In this document: piece after piece, positions 1 through 7,814 of the stretch | Layout: the number at the start of each line of letters is the position of its first letter | Position numbering within the stretch: the first letter of the stretch is position 1 | From: Gammaproteobacteria bacterium | Lineage (GTDB): Bacteria; Pseudomonadota; Gammaproteobacteria; Ga0077536 | Assembly (NCBI GenBank): GCA_021773835.1 | Contig: JAJFJQ010000066.1 | Location: forward strand, 124,001 to 188,000 | Reading direction: 5' to 3' | DNA length: 64,000 nucleotides | The notes under the pieces: generated by a model | Told to the model about the DNA's origin: nothing | What the model saw: the letters and a program-made list of their open reading frames with translations, nothing else | The model's database searches: none | Translations under genes and position numbers: made by a program

Positions 1-305
1 TGCGAGACCGCCAAGCGGTCCGCGTCCTCCATGCCATTGACGAATTGCGCCATCACCCCGTACCAGAGCTCACGGTAAATATCTTCGGCACGCATGTTCG
101 CAAGTCCGGCGAGGTCCGCTCCATAGGTCGCACCGCTGTGGCAATCGGCACAAGATTCAGCAAATACCGCAGCACCCCGATTGTGAGTGCTAAGGTCAAG
201 CTCGGCCGCGCAAACGACCTGCGTGATTAAAAAGACCAGAACGATTGCATAGGATTCGACCCACAAGTGACGAATTATGCGTTGCGCCGCGAGGGATTCA
301 TGCAT
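1..305 (-). CDS. c-type cytochrome, N-terminal part (cut by window edge)
   Basis: The reading frame runs from an ATG at 305 off the left edge, giving about 101 residues. It has a hydrophobic export segment (about residues 20-33) and then a haem c site CADCH (Cys52, Cys55, His56), so the product should be a periplasmic or membrane-anchored cytochrome. The start is supported by an AAGGAG Shine-Dalgarno on the minus strand (314-319), 8 nt upstream. The stretch after the haem site (DIYRELWYGVM, then a DADRLAV segment) resembles the cytochrome domain fused to PQQ beta-propellers in polyvinyl-alcohol-dehydrogenase-like proteins. That would fit the quinoprotein-like gene divergent from it. The propeller itself would lie outside the window, so the full identity is inference. 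Confidence 0.75.
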   Translation of the reverse strand, partial: MHESLAAQRIIRHLWVESYAIVLVFLITQVVCAAELDLSTHNRGAAVFAESCADCHSGATYGADLAGLANMRAEDIYRELWYGVMAQFVNGMEDADRLAVS

Positions 306-673
306 GGATTCATCTCCTTATATGCGACTGGCTGGAGCCCAGTTGTGGATACTTTCTAATCCACAGCCGTTGGCCCAAGTAGTCGATGGTAGAACGTATC
401 GCAATATTATTCATGCACAGCATTCAAACGACCCCTCGACTGCGGCTGCACCGGTGCAGATCGATACCAAGCCCTACTGCAATCGACCGCCATTTCGACT
501 AACCAATGGCGAAGACGTCCGTAACCGACAGATTTTCGGTAACAGTTAACAGTTTGTGACATTACAGTCCCCGATCGGTTGTCTATCGTCGGGCCTTTCC
601 CTAGCGTGAAGGTCATCTTCGGAATGCCCGTGGACAGTATCCGGGCGCTAAGCCCGGGACAAAGGATAACGCT
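306..673. promoter_or_regulatory. Divergent intergenic region
   Basis: This stretch of 368 bases separates the divergent cytochrome and PQQ-dehydrogenase-like genes and should hold promoters for both. A GC-only hairpin (CCGGGC 641-646, loop GCTAA, GCCCGG 652-657) lies just upstream of the AAAGGA ribosome-binding site of the 674 gene and could affect its translation. The short open frames here look like chance; I recognise no gene and no confident promoter boxes. Confidence 0.4.
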
Positions 674-2149
674 ATGCTCAAATGGATTTTACTGCTGTCA
701 TCCATCTCGTCCGTTACCTGGGCAATGGACCCCTTTCCAGACCCGATCGTCCCCGGCGATATCACCGTGCGTGTGCAAGATTATGCAACGGTGCCTGACT
801 CATTCAGCGACGCGCCGGCGCGAATGAGTGTGCTCGCACCGGATCCAAGCGGCCGTTTGTTTGTCAACGATCAGCGCGGTGCGCTCTATCGGATCCCGGA
901 CGGCGGCGGTACGGCGCAATCGTATCTGGACTTGCGCGACTATAGCGCCAACCCAGTTGTAAGTACCTCGGAAGCTGGATTTCAAAGTTTCGCGTTTCAT
1001 CCCGAGTTCGCAACGGCTGGCGCTGTAGGCTATGGGTTGTTCTATACGATGCACAGCACTAGTAATACGTCGGTCACGCCGGATTTCGATCCTGGTGGCG
1101 CAACCAGCTTTCACAGCGTACTCCTGGAGTGGCGGATTGAAGATCACAGTGCCAACACCTATGTCGAACCGACTACCGGTTCACCGTTTCGTGAGGTTTT
1201 ACGTTTCGACCAGCCGTTCGGCAACCACAACACCGGGCTCATCGCGTTTAACCCAACTGCCGCATCAATAGATAGCGATTTCGGCAATTTATATGTCGCC
1301 GTAGGGGATGGTGGCTCCGGCAACGATCCACAAGAAAATGGACAAACACTTAGTAACCCCTACGGGGCGATCTTACGTATCGACCCGCTTGGGACCAACG
1401 GTATCAACGGTCAGTACGGTACCGTTGCCGATAACGTGTTCGCGCAAGACGCACCCGCGGCGAATACGCTCGCAGAAATTTATGCCGGGGGCCTACGAAA
1501 TCCACAGCGTTATGGTTGGGATCCGGTGACCGGCGAGATGTACATCGCCGATATCGGCCAAAATGTGATCGAGGAAATTGATCGTGGCGTCAACGGTGGC
1601 AACTACGGCTGGCGCGAACGCGAAGGTAGTCTACCGACGGCGAACGACGAAGGCACAAGCGGCTTTATCGATCCGGTGGCGGAGTATGACCATACGAACG
1701 TCGTTACCGATCCACCGACCACGATTGGCAACCGCGCCATCACCGTCGGAGAGGTCGCGCGCGGAACTGGCATCGATGGGCTAGACGGATTGCTTCTCCT
1801 CGGCGACTTCCCGACTGGCTTAATCTTTACCCTTGATGTCGACAGTGATCCCCTCGATGGCGGGCAAAGTGGCCTGTCGGAATTGCGTCTCGTCGATGAT
1901 GCATTCGACGACGTTCGGCTGCTCGATCTTATCAACGATGCGCGTGCCGCACGCGGCCTGTCGGCCTCAAGCCGCGCAGATCTGCGGTTCGGATTCAACA
2001 CCCCCGGTCAAGTGTTCATACTGAATAAGCGCGACGGCATTATCCGGCGGCTCTCCGCCGTACCATTGCCTGGGTCATTCGCTCTGCTGCTGGTGCCGTT
2101 GCTAGGTCTTGTTAGATCGGGAATCGCGCGCAACAACCCCCACCCTTAG
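674..2149 (+). CDS. PQQ-dependent sugar dehydrogenase-like beta-propeller protein (GSDH family) with PEP-CTERM-like tail
   Basis: This 491-residue exported protein resembles the glucose/sorbosone dehydrogenase (GSDH) family, a six-bladed propeller that in characterised members binds PQQ and oxidises sugars in the periplasm. Family-like motifs are visible: AFHPEF, a GDGGSGNDPQENGQ segment, YAGGLRNPQR, and DIGQNVIEEID followed by NYGWRE. A signal peptide spans about residues 1-17. The last 30 residues read VPLPGS, then a leucine-rich hydrophobic stretch, then arginines, like a PEP-CTERM (exosortase) sorting signal. This would anchor or sort the protein at the envelope. The start has an AAAGGA ribosome-binding site. 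Substrate is unknown, and some family members are not PQQ enzymes. Confidence 0.82.
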   Translation: MLKWILLLSSISSVTWAMDPFPDPIVPGDITVRVQDYATVPDSFSDAPARMSVLAPDPSGRLFVNDQRGALYRIPDGGGTAQSYLDLRDYSANPVVSTSEAGFQSFAFHPEFATAGAVGYGLFYTMHSTSNTSVTPDFDPGGATSFHSVLLEWRIEDHSANTYVEPTTGSPFREVLRFDQPFGNHNTGLIAFNPTAASIDSDFGNLYVAVGDGGSGNDPQENGQTLSNPYGAILRIDPLGTNGINGQYGTVADNVFAQDAPAANTLAEIYAGGLRNPQRYGWDPVTGEMYIADIGQNVIEEIDRGVNGGNYGWREREGSLPTANDEGTSGFIDPVAEYDHTNVVTDPPTTIGNRAITVGEVARGTGIDGLDGLLLLGDFPTGLIFTLDVDSDPLDGGQSGLSELRLVDDAFDDVRLLDLINDARAARGLSASSRADLRFGFNTPGQVFILNKRDGIIRRLSAVPLPGSFALLLVPLLGLVRSGIARNNPHP

Positions 2150-2181
2150 ACGCCGATACATCAGCGTTGAGAGCGCATCGT

Positions 2182-2883
2182 CTAAAGACTCAAGTCGATA
2201 GATAAAATAACGGTTGGATCGCAATGGCGTCGTGGTGGCGGACACTCGTTATCGTGGAGGTCCGATGCGACCGTCGCAGCGTCAAACGTGATACGGCCAA
2301 ACGCGTAGCTGATGCCAAATCGCAGATCGTTAGCCGATTCCACCCGGAGCTTGCCACCGAGATCGGAATGGCCGAAGTGCGCATACACTTCAACCCGATC
2401 GGAAATCGAGCGGCTGAGATTCAGCTCTAGATAGGTCAATGATATATCTTCTCCCGGTACCAGCTCTGGGGTGTGATTGATCCTGACATTCATCTTGCGC
2501 CACGTTAGGCCGAGGAAATACTCGGTGTAGTCCCAATCGAAGCGATCGCTACCAATGAAATCGTAACGTGCTACCCCCGCCTCCCATGACCAATCCGAAT
2601 CGAGTCGGTCGGCATAGCCAAAATAGTAATATGCGCGGTAGTCTGGCGTCGCCGGCGCATCGTAGTCGACCGTGGAAAAAAAACCCCCCGCAAATAAGCC
2701 TAGATAGTGGTCGTAAGAGAGATTACCTTGAAGTGCCGGGTCCCCCGCGGATTCTGAAAAGCCACGAAAGCGAAAATCCGAAACCGCCGTGATGTTTCCG
2801 GCAAATTCGCCAAAGCACACCGGCGCCATTGCGATCAGCAGTGCAATGGTTACGGCTCTAAGCAACGCATACTGCCGATTCAT
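2182..2883 (-). CDS. Outer-membrane-type beta-barrel protein, TIGR02001/Gcw_chp family
   Basis: The product is 233 residues from the ATG at 2883. A signal peptide (about 1-24, ending near CFGEFAG) is followed by alternating aromatic and polar strands typical of a small outer-membrane barrel. The opening SDFRFRGFSES and the LQGNLSYDHYLGLFAGG segment match the pattern I know from the TIGR02001 (Gcw_chp) family, whose function is not established. The open frame extends upstream to a TTG at 2907, but the ATG at 2883 gives a clean signal peptide and has a GGAA-like ribosome-binding site. The gene converges with the GSDH gene and could be the last gene of the sigma/anti-sigma/protease cluster, with a 147-base gap. 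Confidence 0.75.
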   Translation of the reverse strand: MNRQYALLRAVTIALLIAMAPVCFGEFAGNITAVSDFRFRGFSESAGDPALQGNLSYDHYLGLFAGGFFSTVDYDAPATPDYRAYYYFGYADRLDSDWSWEAGVARYDFIGSDRFDWDYTEYFLGLTWRKMNVRINHTPELVPGEDISLTYLELNLSRSISDRVEVYAHFGHSDLGGKLRVESANDLRFGISYAFGRITFDAATVASDLHDNECPPPRRHCDPTVILSIDLSL

Positions 2884-3030
2884 AAATTCCGGTACTTCAT
2901 CGGGCAAGAGGGCTCTTAGTTTATTTCAGTTACCGGACAACAACCCAATCATGTGTGCCGGTCGCCGCCAGCCCTACGATATATTCTCGCATTGCCGGAG
3001 GCTTGCGTTTAACGCATTCGATTTCAGCAG

Positions 3031-4188
3031 CTAACGCATAGACGACCTGGTAAGGATGCCTATAATTTCGCCCTGGGTAGAGCTTGGCTTGAGATCGAAT
3101 ATGAGCGCGACTAAACCAGACACATGCGCCGTGGCAATCGACGATCCGCTGACAAATCCCCACCGCCCTCCTGGCAATGTCGTCAACACGTTTTGCCCCG
3201 GGGCGCGAATAATTCGTTGCGGTAGGTCTACTTGCTGGGTGTGCGCGACTGTAATAACCCCGGGATGAGCAGCGGGGAAGCTTGCGCCAGGATTCTTTTC
3301 ATCGAACGCGCCGACCACGACAATGCCGCGCTCGAATGCCACGTCGATTAGACGCTGTAATAATCTATCTGACGGCCCCGCTAAGCTCAGGTTGATAATC
3401 TTAACGTCGTGTTTAAGGACAAATTGAAGCGCCTTTGCGATTGTAAAACTATTGCAAAGCCCGCCGCCGGCGCCTTGTTCGGATTCCCAGCAGGCGCGCA
3501 AGATCAACAAACGGGCCGCCGGCGCGACACCGATCGTTCCGACGCCGTTACCGGCGCGCGCAACCATTACGCCAGCGACCGCCGTCCCATGTCGCTCGTT
3601 CGGAATTGGCCGGTCGTCGACGAAATTTCGGGCGAGCTCTATTTGATCGATCAGATCCGGATGTTCGAGATCCACACCAGTGTCGATTTGTGCCACACGA
3701 ATGCCAGACCCAGTGGTAACCGAATGTAGCAATGCCAAGTCCAGCCCGGATCCGTCGCGCTGTAGTCCGGCAAAGGGATCTGATTTAATGCGATCGTTAT
3801 TTGCGATCGTGTGAAACTGTTGCATCGATTGAGCTGATTCAACCCGAGGGTCGGCTTCTATGCGTTCTAGTAGTTCACCGACGGAATTGGTTTGAGTAGC
3901 CATCACGAAGCAATGCACTGACAGCGCCGGCATGGGCCATCCTTCAACGACACTTAAACCAAATTTCTTTGCGACCGCCTTCGCCCTTCGAGTTGAACGA
4001 AGTGTCGCGGTACCGGACCCATAATTATTTGCAATCGGCGCACCTGGGCGGTAATGCGGTGCCGCTTGGTGCAGCATTACCAATAACTGCGCCTGTTCCG
4101 CAGTACCGCGTTCTACCGACGCAGCTGCGCCAGTAAATAACGCCAACATAACGACTACGATTAGCCCCAGCAATTGGCGTTTGTTCAT
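3031..4188 (-). CDS. S8 (subtilisin-like) serine protease, exported
   Basis: This 385-residue protease has a hydrophobic N-terminus (about 5-24), a propeptide-like region (about 30-130) and an S8 catalytic domain. The triad is visible: Asp169 in QIDTGVD, His200 in RHGTAVAGV and Ser350 in SGSSIATAHVSG. The segment that normally carries the oxyanion-hole asparagine (AAGN) reads GAFDEKNP, so the position is probably Asp296. Its ATG overlaps the TGA stop of the anti-sigma gene (ATGA), showing translational coupling. With the ECF sigma factor and anti-sigma factor upstream it forms one operon, so protease expression is probably tied to this sigma system. Its targets are unknown; processing of the anti-sigma factor is one speculative option. 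Confidence 0.88.
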   Translation of the reverse strand: MNKRQLLGLIVVVMLALFTGAAASVERGTAEQAQLLVMLHQAAPHYRPGAPIANNYGSGTATLRSTRRAKAVAKKFGLSVVEGWPMPALSVHCFVMATQTNSVGELLERIEADPRVESAQSMQQFHTIANNDRIKSDPFAGLQRDGSGLDLALLHSVTTGSGIRVAQIDTGVDLEHPDLIDQIELARNFVDDRPIPNERHGTAVAGVMVARAGNGVGTIGVAPAARLLILRACWESEQGAGGGLCNSFTIAKALQFVLKHDVKIINLSLAGPSDRLLQRLIDVAFERGIVVVGAFDEKNPGASFPAAHPGVITVAHTQQVDLPQRIIRAPGQNVLTTLPGGRWGFVSGSSIATAHVSGLVALIFDLKPSSTQGEIIGILTRSSMR

Positions 4189-4859
4189 CGCGACGGTATA
4201 CGCTCGGGCACCGCAAAGGAGCTGACAATTGGAGAATCTGCGAGAAATGCTATGACTTTGTCGGCGTCCGACCGCGGCACCGCAACGACTAATCCGCCTT
4301 CGTCACTGGGGCCGTGAACAATCTCCGCCTGAATATCGATCAGCAATTCACGGACGCTTTCATGCGTTGCCTGTGCCTCAAATATTATCGTAAGTTCGTA
4401 GGCCGGGGACTTAGACGTAGCGTTGGCGAGTGTCGTGAAATCGGCATTCGACGACCCATCGAACTTTAGTAGTAACAAAGCCACTACCACTACGCTCGCA
4501 AGCGACATGGCCAAGACCGCGCTTGTACGCGTCGGTCGGCGCCACAGGGACCGAAAAATTCCCCAACGCTGGTTCGACCCGTGGTCACGCTCATACGCAT
4601 CGATAAGACCATGGGCACGCATCATAGTCGGCTCGAGCGTCAATGCTCCGTCATCGGCGCCGATAACGTCATTGAGAATAGATAGTTGAGCAAGTTCGTG
4701 CTGACAGCGCAGACAGACTTTCAAATGCTCGGCAACGCTTGCGGTCTCCGCAGCCGACAAGGTACCGTTTACATACCACGGCAGCAATTCGAAGGCGTTA
4801 CGATGTGCCGTATCTGCAATATGAAAAATTTGCGGCCCGTCGTTCAATGTTGTCCCCAA
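4185..4859 (-). CDS. Transmembrane anti-sigma factor with zinc-binding N-terminus and I9-inhibitor-like C-terminus
   Basis: The 224-residue protein has the zinc anti-sigma (ZAS) motif His45-x3-Cys49-x2-Cys52 within AEHLKVCLRCQHEL, one membrane helix (about 113-131) and an extracytoplasmic C-terminal domain. By family knowledge the N-terminus sequesters the partner ECF sigma factor at the membrane. The C-terminal part (about 152-220: YELTIIFEAQATHESVRELL, later IVHGPSDEGGLVVAVP) looks like the ferredoxin-like fold of peptidase inhibitor I9 / subtilisin propeptides. It overlaps the sigma gene by 16 bases and the S8 protease by 4. The arrangement suggests that the outer domain contacts the co-encoded protease; this is inference. 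Confidence 0.83.
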   Translation of the reverse strand: MGTTLNDGPQIFHIADTAHRNAFELLPWYVNGTLSAAETASVAEHLKVCLRCQHELAQLSILNDVIGADDGALTLEPTMMRAHGLIDAYERDHGSNQRWGIFRSLWRRPTRTSAVLAMSLASVVVVALLLLKFDGSSNADFTTLANATSKSPAYELTIIFEAQATHESVRELLIDIQAEIVHGPSDEGGLVVAVPRSDADKVIAFLADSPIVSSFAVPERIPSR

Positions 4860-5428
4860 TCCGATCCGAGATAGCGTTGTAGTTTGCGACGCGCGTGGAG
4901 CATGCGTGTTTTAACGGTGCCGGTTGGGCAGTCCAGTATCTCGGATATTTCTGAATAGCTGTAATCGCAGAAATAAGTCAACTCGATTACCGCACGTTGT
5001 TCCGGGGACAAACGCAGCATCACTTGTTCCAAACGATTGCTGAGGTTTATATGCGTGACCGCTCTCTCGGTCGCATCCGATTCGCTAACGACTGTGTCAT
5101 CTGTGATGGGCTCAAAAATCCCGCGAGAACGCCGCAATGATCGCAATGCTTGCCGATAAGCGATCCCAAATATCCACGTGGACACTTTCCCCGTTGCCTT
5201 GAATTTTCCAGATTTCGACCAAACAACAAGCATGGTCTCGTTGAGCACTTCTTCGGCATCGTGGGAGCGGCTCAACATTCTGCTTAGGAACCGCACCAAG
5301 CGTCGATAGTAAAGGCGATAAAGTTTCTCGAATGCGGCACGATCACCACCTGCAATGCAACGCACGAGAAATTTCTCGTCGTCTATCAGCGCCTGTAACT
5401 CGCCAGAGTTGCGTGCATTGTCCGGCAC
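4844..5428 (-). CDS. ECF RNA polymerase sigma factor (sigma-70 family)
   Basis: The product is 194 residues. Region 2 is seen in FEKLYRLYYRRLVRFLSRML followed by DAEEVLNETMLVVW, and region 4 in LSPEQRAVIELTYFCDYSYS followed by EIL-CPTGTVKTRMLHARRKL. This is the RpoE-like ECF layout that directs RNA polymerase to a small set of promoters. The start is a GTG at 5428 with AAGGA about 10 nt upstream. It is the first gene of a three-gene unit with the anti-sigma factor and the S8 protease. Such operons are usually autoregulated, but I could not identify the promoter motif in the 164 bases upstream. Confidence 0.92.
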   Translation of the reverse strand: MPDNARNSGELQALIDDEKFLVRCIAGGDRAAFEKLYRLYYRRLVRFLSRMLSRSHDAEEVLNETMLVVWSKSGKFKATGKVSTWIFGIAYRQALRSLRRSRGIFEPITDDTVVSESDATERAVTHINLSNRLEQVMLRLSPEQRAVIELTYFCDYSYSEISEILDCPTGTVKTRMLHARRKLQRYLGSDWGQH

Positions 5429-5592
5429 TAGTGTCAGATCCTTAATCTCGAGACGGATGTCCCCTATGGGGTAGATACCGCTGGGTCCGCTTTGGGTTCA
5501 TTAAATATTGTTGCCCATAGTCGCCTGCGACCAAGAATATATGACTAAGTTTTTGTTTTTTATAGCTATTGCTATGATCGGCCGGTGCAAGC

Positions 5593-6864
5593 TTATTCAA
5601 GTTCATCAATCGTTAGCACGGCCTGTAGCAGCACATTACACCCCGCTGCTAGATCATCCGCGGTCGCACTTTCCGCCTCGTTGTGACTCAACCCACCCGC
5701 ACAAGGCACAAAAATCATCGCCGTTGGCGCGACTTGCGAAACGTAGACCGAGTCATGCCCGGCGCCACTAACGATATCGAGAAATCGATAATTTAGCCGC
5801 TTGGCGGCGGCGCGAACCGACTCCACACAGTTATCGTCAAATGTAATGGCCGGCGAATCCCAAATGCAGTCCAGCGTAGCGATGGTTCCACGTTGCTTAC
5901 ATTCGTCGTTGATGAGATCACGCAATAGTGACTCCATGTGGTCGAGCGTCGCTAGATTTGGGTGGCGTAAATCGACACTTGCACGTACACGTTGCGGCAC
6001 TGTGTTGCGTGACATCGGCTCAGAGTGTAGAACCCCGAATGTTATCCGAGCGTCACTATCTATCGCCTCCAGCTGATCTGAGATCTTGGAAATGATTTGG
6101 GCGACACTTTGCATTGGATCGCGTCGCATTGTCATCGGCGTCGTCCCGGCGTGGGCCGGCACGCCATCGACCGTGAGGTCGTACCAACGCATACCTTGCA
6201 CGCCAGTGACCACACCAATTTGCTTACCCTCCGATTCAAGCACTGGTCCTTGCTCGATATGGACTTCGAAGGCCGCGCGGATCGGGAACGGAGATGCCGA
6301 ATGAGAACCTAGGTACCCGATCCGATTGAGCTCCTCGCGGAAGCTTGGTCCGTCAACACAGCGCTGCGCATACGCCTCAGCCTGGTCAATCACTCCAGCC
6401 CATACACCCGATCCGTTCATCGCGGGGGTGAAGCGGGCGCCCTCTTCGTTTGTCCAAACGACCACTTCAACAGGACTGTTTGTTTCAGCATCGCACGCGT
6501 TTAAGGTACGTAGCACCTCAAGTCCGGATAGCACACCGTACACGCCGTCGAATTTTCCACCGGTCGGTTGTGTATCGAGGTGTGACCCAATCAAAATGAC
6601 TGCCCGCGAAGGGTCTCGCCCGGGTCGACGGGCAAAAATATTACCCATCTCGTCAACCCGGATCTCGCAACCGGCTTCTGTAGCCCAGGTACAAAATAAA
6701 TCACGACCAATGCGATCTTCGTCCGATAAGGCCTGTCGGTTACAACCGCCACTCGCGGTTGCTCCGACTTCTGCCATATCCATTAACGAACGCCACAAGC
6801 GTTCGCCATCAATGCGGATACTCAATCCGCCCAACGGGGCGTTCAACTCTAAGTCACTCCTCAA
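5593..6864 (-). CDS. Zn-dependent M20-family amidohydrolase (N-carbamoyl-amino-acid hydrolase / allantoate amidohydrolase type)
   Basis: This roughly 420-residue cytosolic hydrolase is of the hydantoinase/carbamoylase family. Metal-ligand segments are clear: GSHLDTQPTGGKFDGVYGVL and WTNEEGARFTPAM, then FEVHIEQGPVLE, and near the end SGAGHDSVYVSQVAPTAMIF. Family members hydrolyse N-carbamoyl-L-amino acids, ureidoglycolate-type compounds or allantoate; the sequence alone does not separate these. The frame opens with a TTG at 6864; a second TTG at 6846 has GAGGAG about 10 nt upstream, so the exact start is uncertain. No hydantoinase or purine-degradation gene is next to it. Confidence 0.87.
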   Translation of the reverse strand: MRSDLELNAPLGGLSIRIDGERLWRSLMDMAEVGATASGGCNRQALSDEDRIGRDLFCTWATEAGCEIRVDEMGNIFARRPGRDPSRAVILIGSHLDTQPTGGKFDGVYGVLSGLEVLRTLNACDAETNSPVEVVVWTNEEGARFTPAMNGSGVWAGVIDQAEAYAQRCVDGPSFREELNRIGYLGSHSASPFPIRAAFEVHIEQGPVLESEGKQIGVVTGVQGMRWYDLTVDGVPAHAGTTPMTMRRDPMQSVAQIISKISDQLEAIDSDARITFGVLHSEPMSRNTVPQRVRASVDLRHPNLATLDHMESLLRDLINDECKQRGTIATLDCIWDSPAITFDDNCVESVRAAAKRLNYRFLDIVSGAGHDSVYVSQVAPTAMIFVPCAGGLSHNEAESATADDLAAGCNVLLQAVLTIDELE

Positions 6865-7019
6865 CAGACAACGCTATCGCGCGTAAAATGCAGAATTTCA
6901 CCTAAACGTCATCGTAGCCCTGCCAAGGCTTAATGTCTCGCCGCAGCTGAAAATTCCGTAACTGCGATATGATAGCGGTCTCAAGCACGCGCTCGGTTTT
7001 GCTAACGAAGGAGTTTTAA

Positions 7020-7766
7020 ATGACCCGATTGATGCCACTTTGGATGATTATCGGCAACCTGTTTCTGTTCGGCTGTAACAGCGATTCAACCGCGCCACGG
7101 TCAACCGTGACGTCGAACACTACTGCTATCGATGCCGGAGCCCCTGAAGAGCAGGGGGGCACCTTAGCAATATTGTCGGATCCAAGCCATAAACGCATGA
7201 ACCGAACCGCGCCCGCGGAATTTGATGTCCAGTTTCACACCTCAGTCGGCGACTTCGTCGTGCGAGTAACACGGCAGTGGGCTCCGCTCGGCGCGGACCG
7301 TTTCTACAATTTAATCGTTAATGGGTATTACGACGAAACCCGATTTTTTCGTGTCGCGCCCGGTCGCGATGGAAAGCGATTTGTTGTGCAGTGGGGGATC
7401 CACGGTGACCCGTCGGTGAACGCTGCATGGCAAAAAAGTCCAGCCGCGCGAATCAAAGACGACCCGGTTATCCAATCAAATACGAGAGGACGCGTTACCT
7501 TCGCCATGTCTGGCCCAAACTCCCGCACCACTCAACTGTTTATCAGCTACGCCGACTATAGCTTTCTCGATGGGATGGGGTTCTCAGTATTTGGCGAGGT
7601 CATCGACGACGGTATGACGATTGTCGATCAAATAAACGGCGAGTATGAGGAACGTCCAGACCAGCACCGGATCCAGTCCGACGGAAACGCATATCTGCAG
7701 GAGAAATTTCCGAACCTGGACTACATCATTAATACGACTATCGTAAAAAGTAGCAACAACGAATAG
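7020..7766 (+). CDS. Cyclophilin-type peptidyl-prolyl isomerase, lipoprotein
   Basis: The 248-residue protein starts at an ATG with AAGGAG upstream and has a lipoprotein signal with lipobox LFGC (Cys19), so it should be membrane-anchored on the periplasmic side. The cyclophilin domain fills most of the rest (about 60-240): FDVQFHTSVGDFVVRVTRQW, RFYNLIVNGYYDETRFFRV, then VQWG, GRVTFAMSGPNSRTTQLFIS and LDGMGFSVFGEVIDDGM. It probably speeds prolyl isomerisation in exported proteins. The Q-F-x-x-x-G segment of classical enzymes is replaced by VVQWGIHGDP, so activity may be reduced. The gene stands alone, divergent from the M20 hydrolase. Confidence 0.87.
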   Translation: MTRLMPLWMIIGNLFLFGCNSDSTAPRSTVTSNTTAIDAGAPEEQGGTLAILSDPSHKRMNRTAPAEFDVQFHTSVGDFVVRVTRQWAPLGADRFYNLIVNGYYDETRFFRVAPGRDGKRFVVQWGIHGDPSVNAAWQKSPAARIKDDPVIQSNTRGRVTFAMSGPNSRTTQLFISYADYSFLDGMGFSVFGEVIDDGMTIVDQINGEYEERPDQHRIQSDGNAYLQEKFPNLDYIINTTIVKSSNNE

Positions 7767-7814
7767 CCGCGGCGGCACGTTGATTCATCGGCAGACGTCA
7801 AATTCCGGCCACGG

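Noticed and set aside
1603-2001. Minus-strand ORF inside the GSDH gene
   Set aside because: It is fully antisense to a well-supported gene, and its Ser/Arg-rich composition marks it as a shadow.
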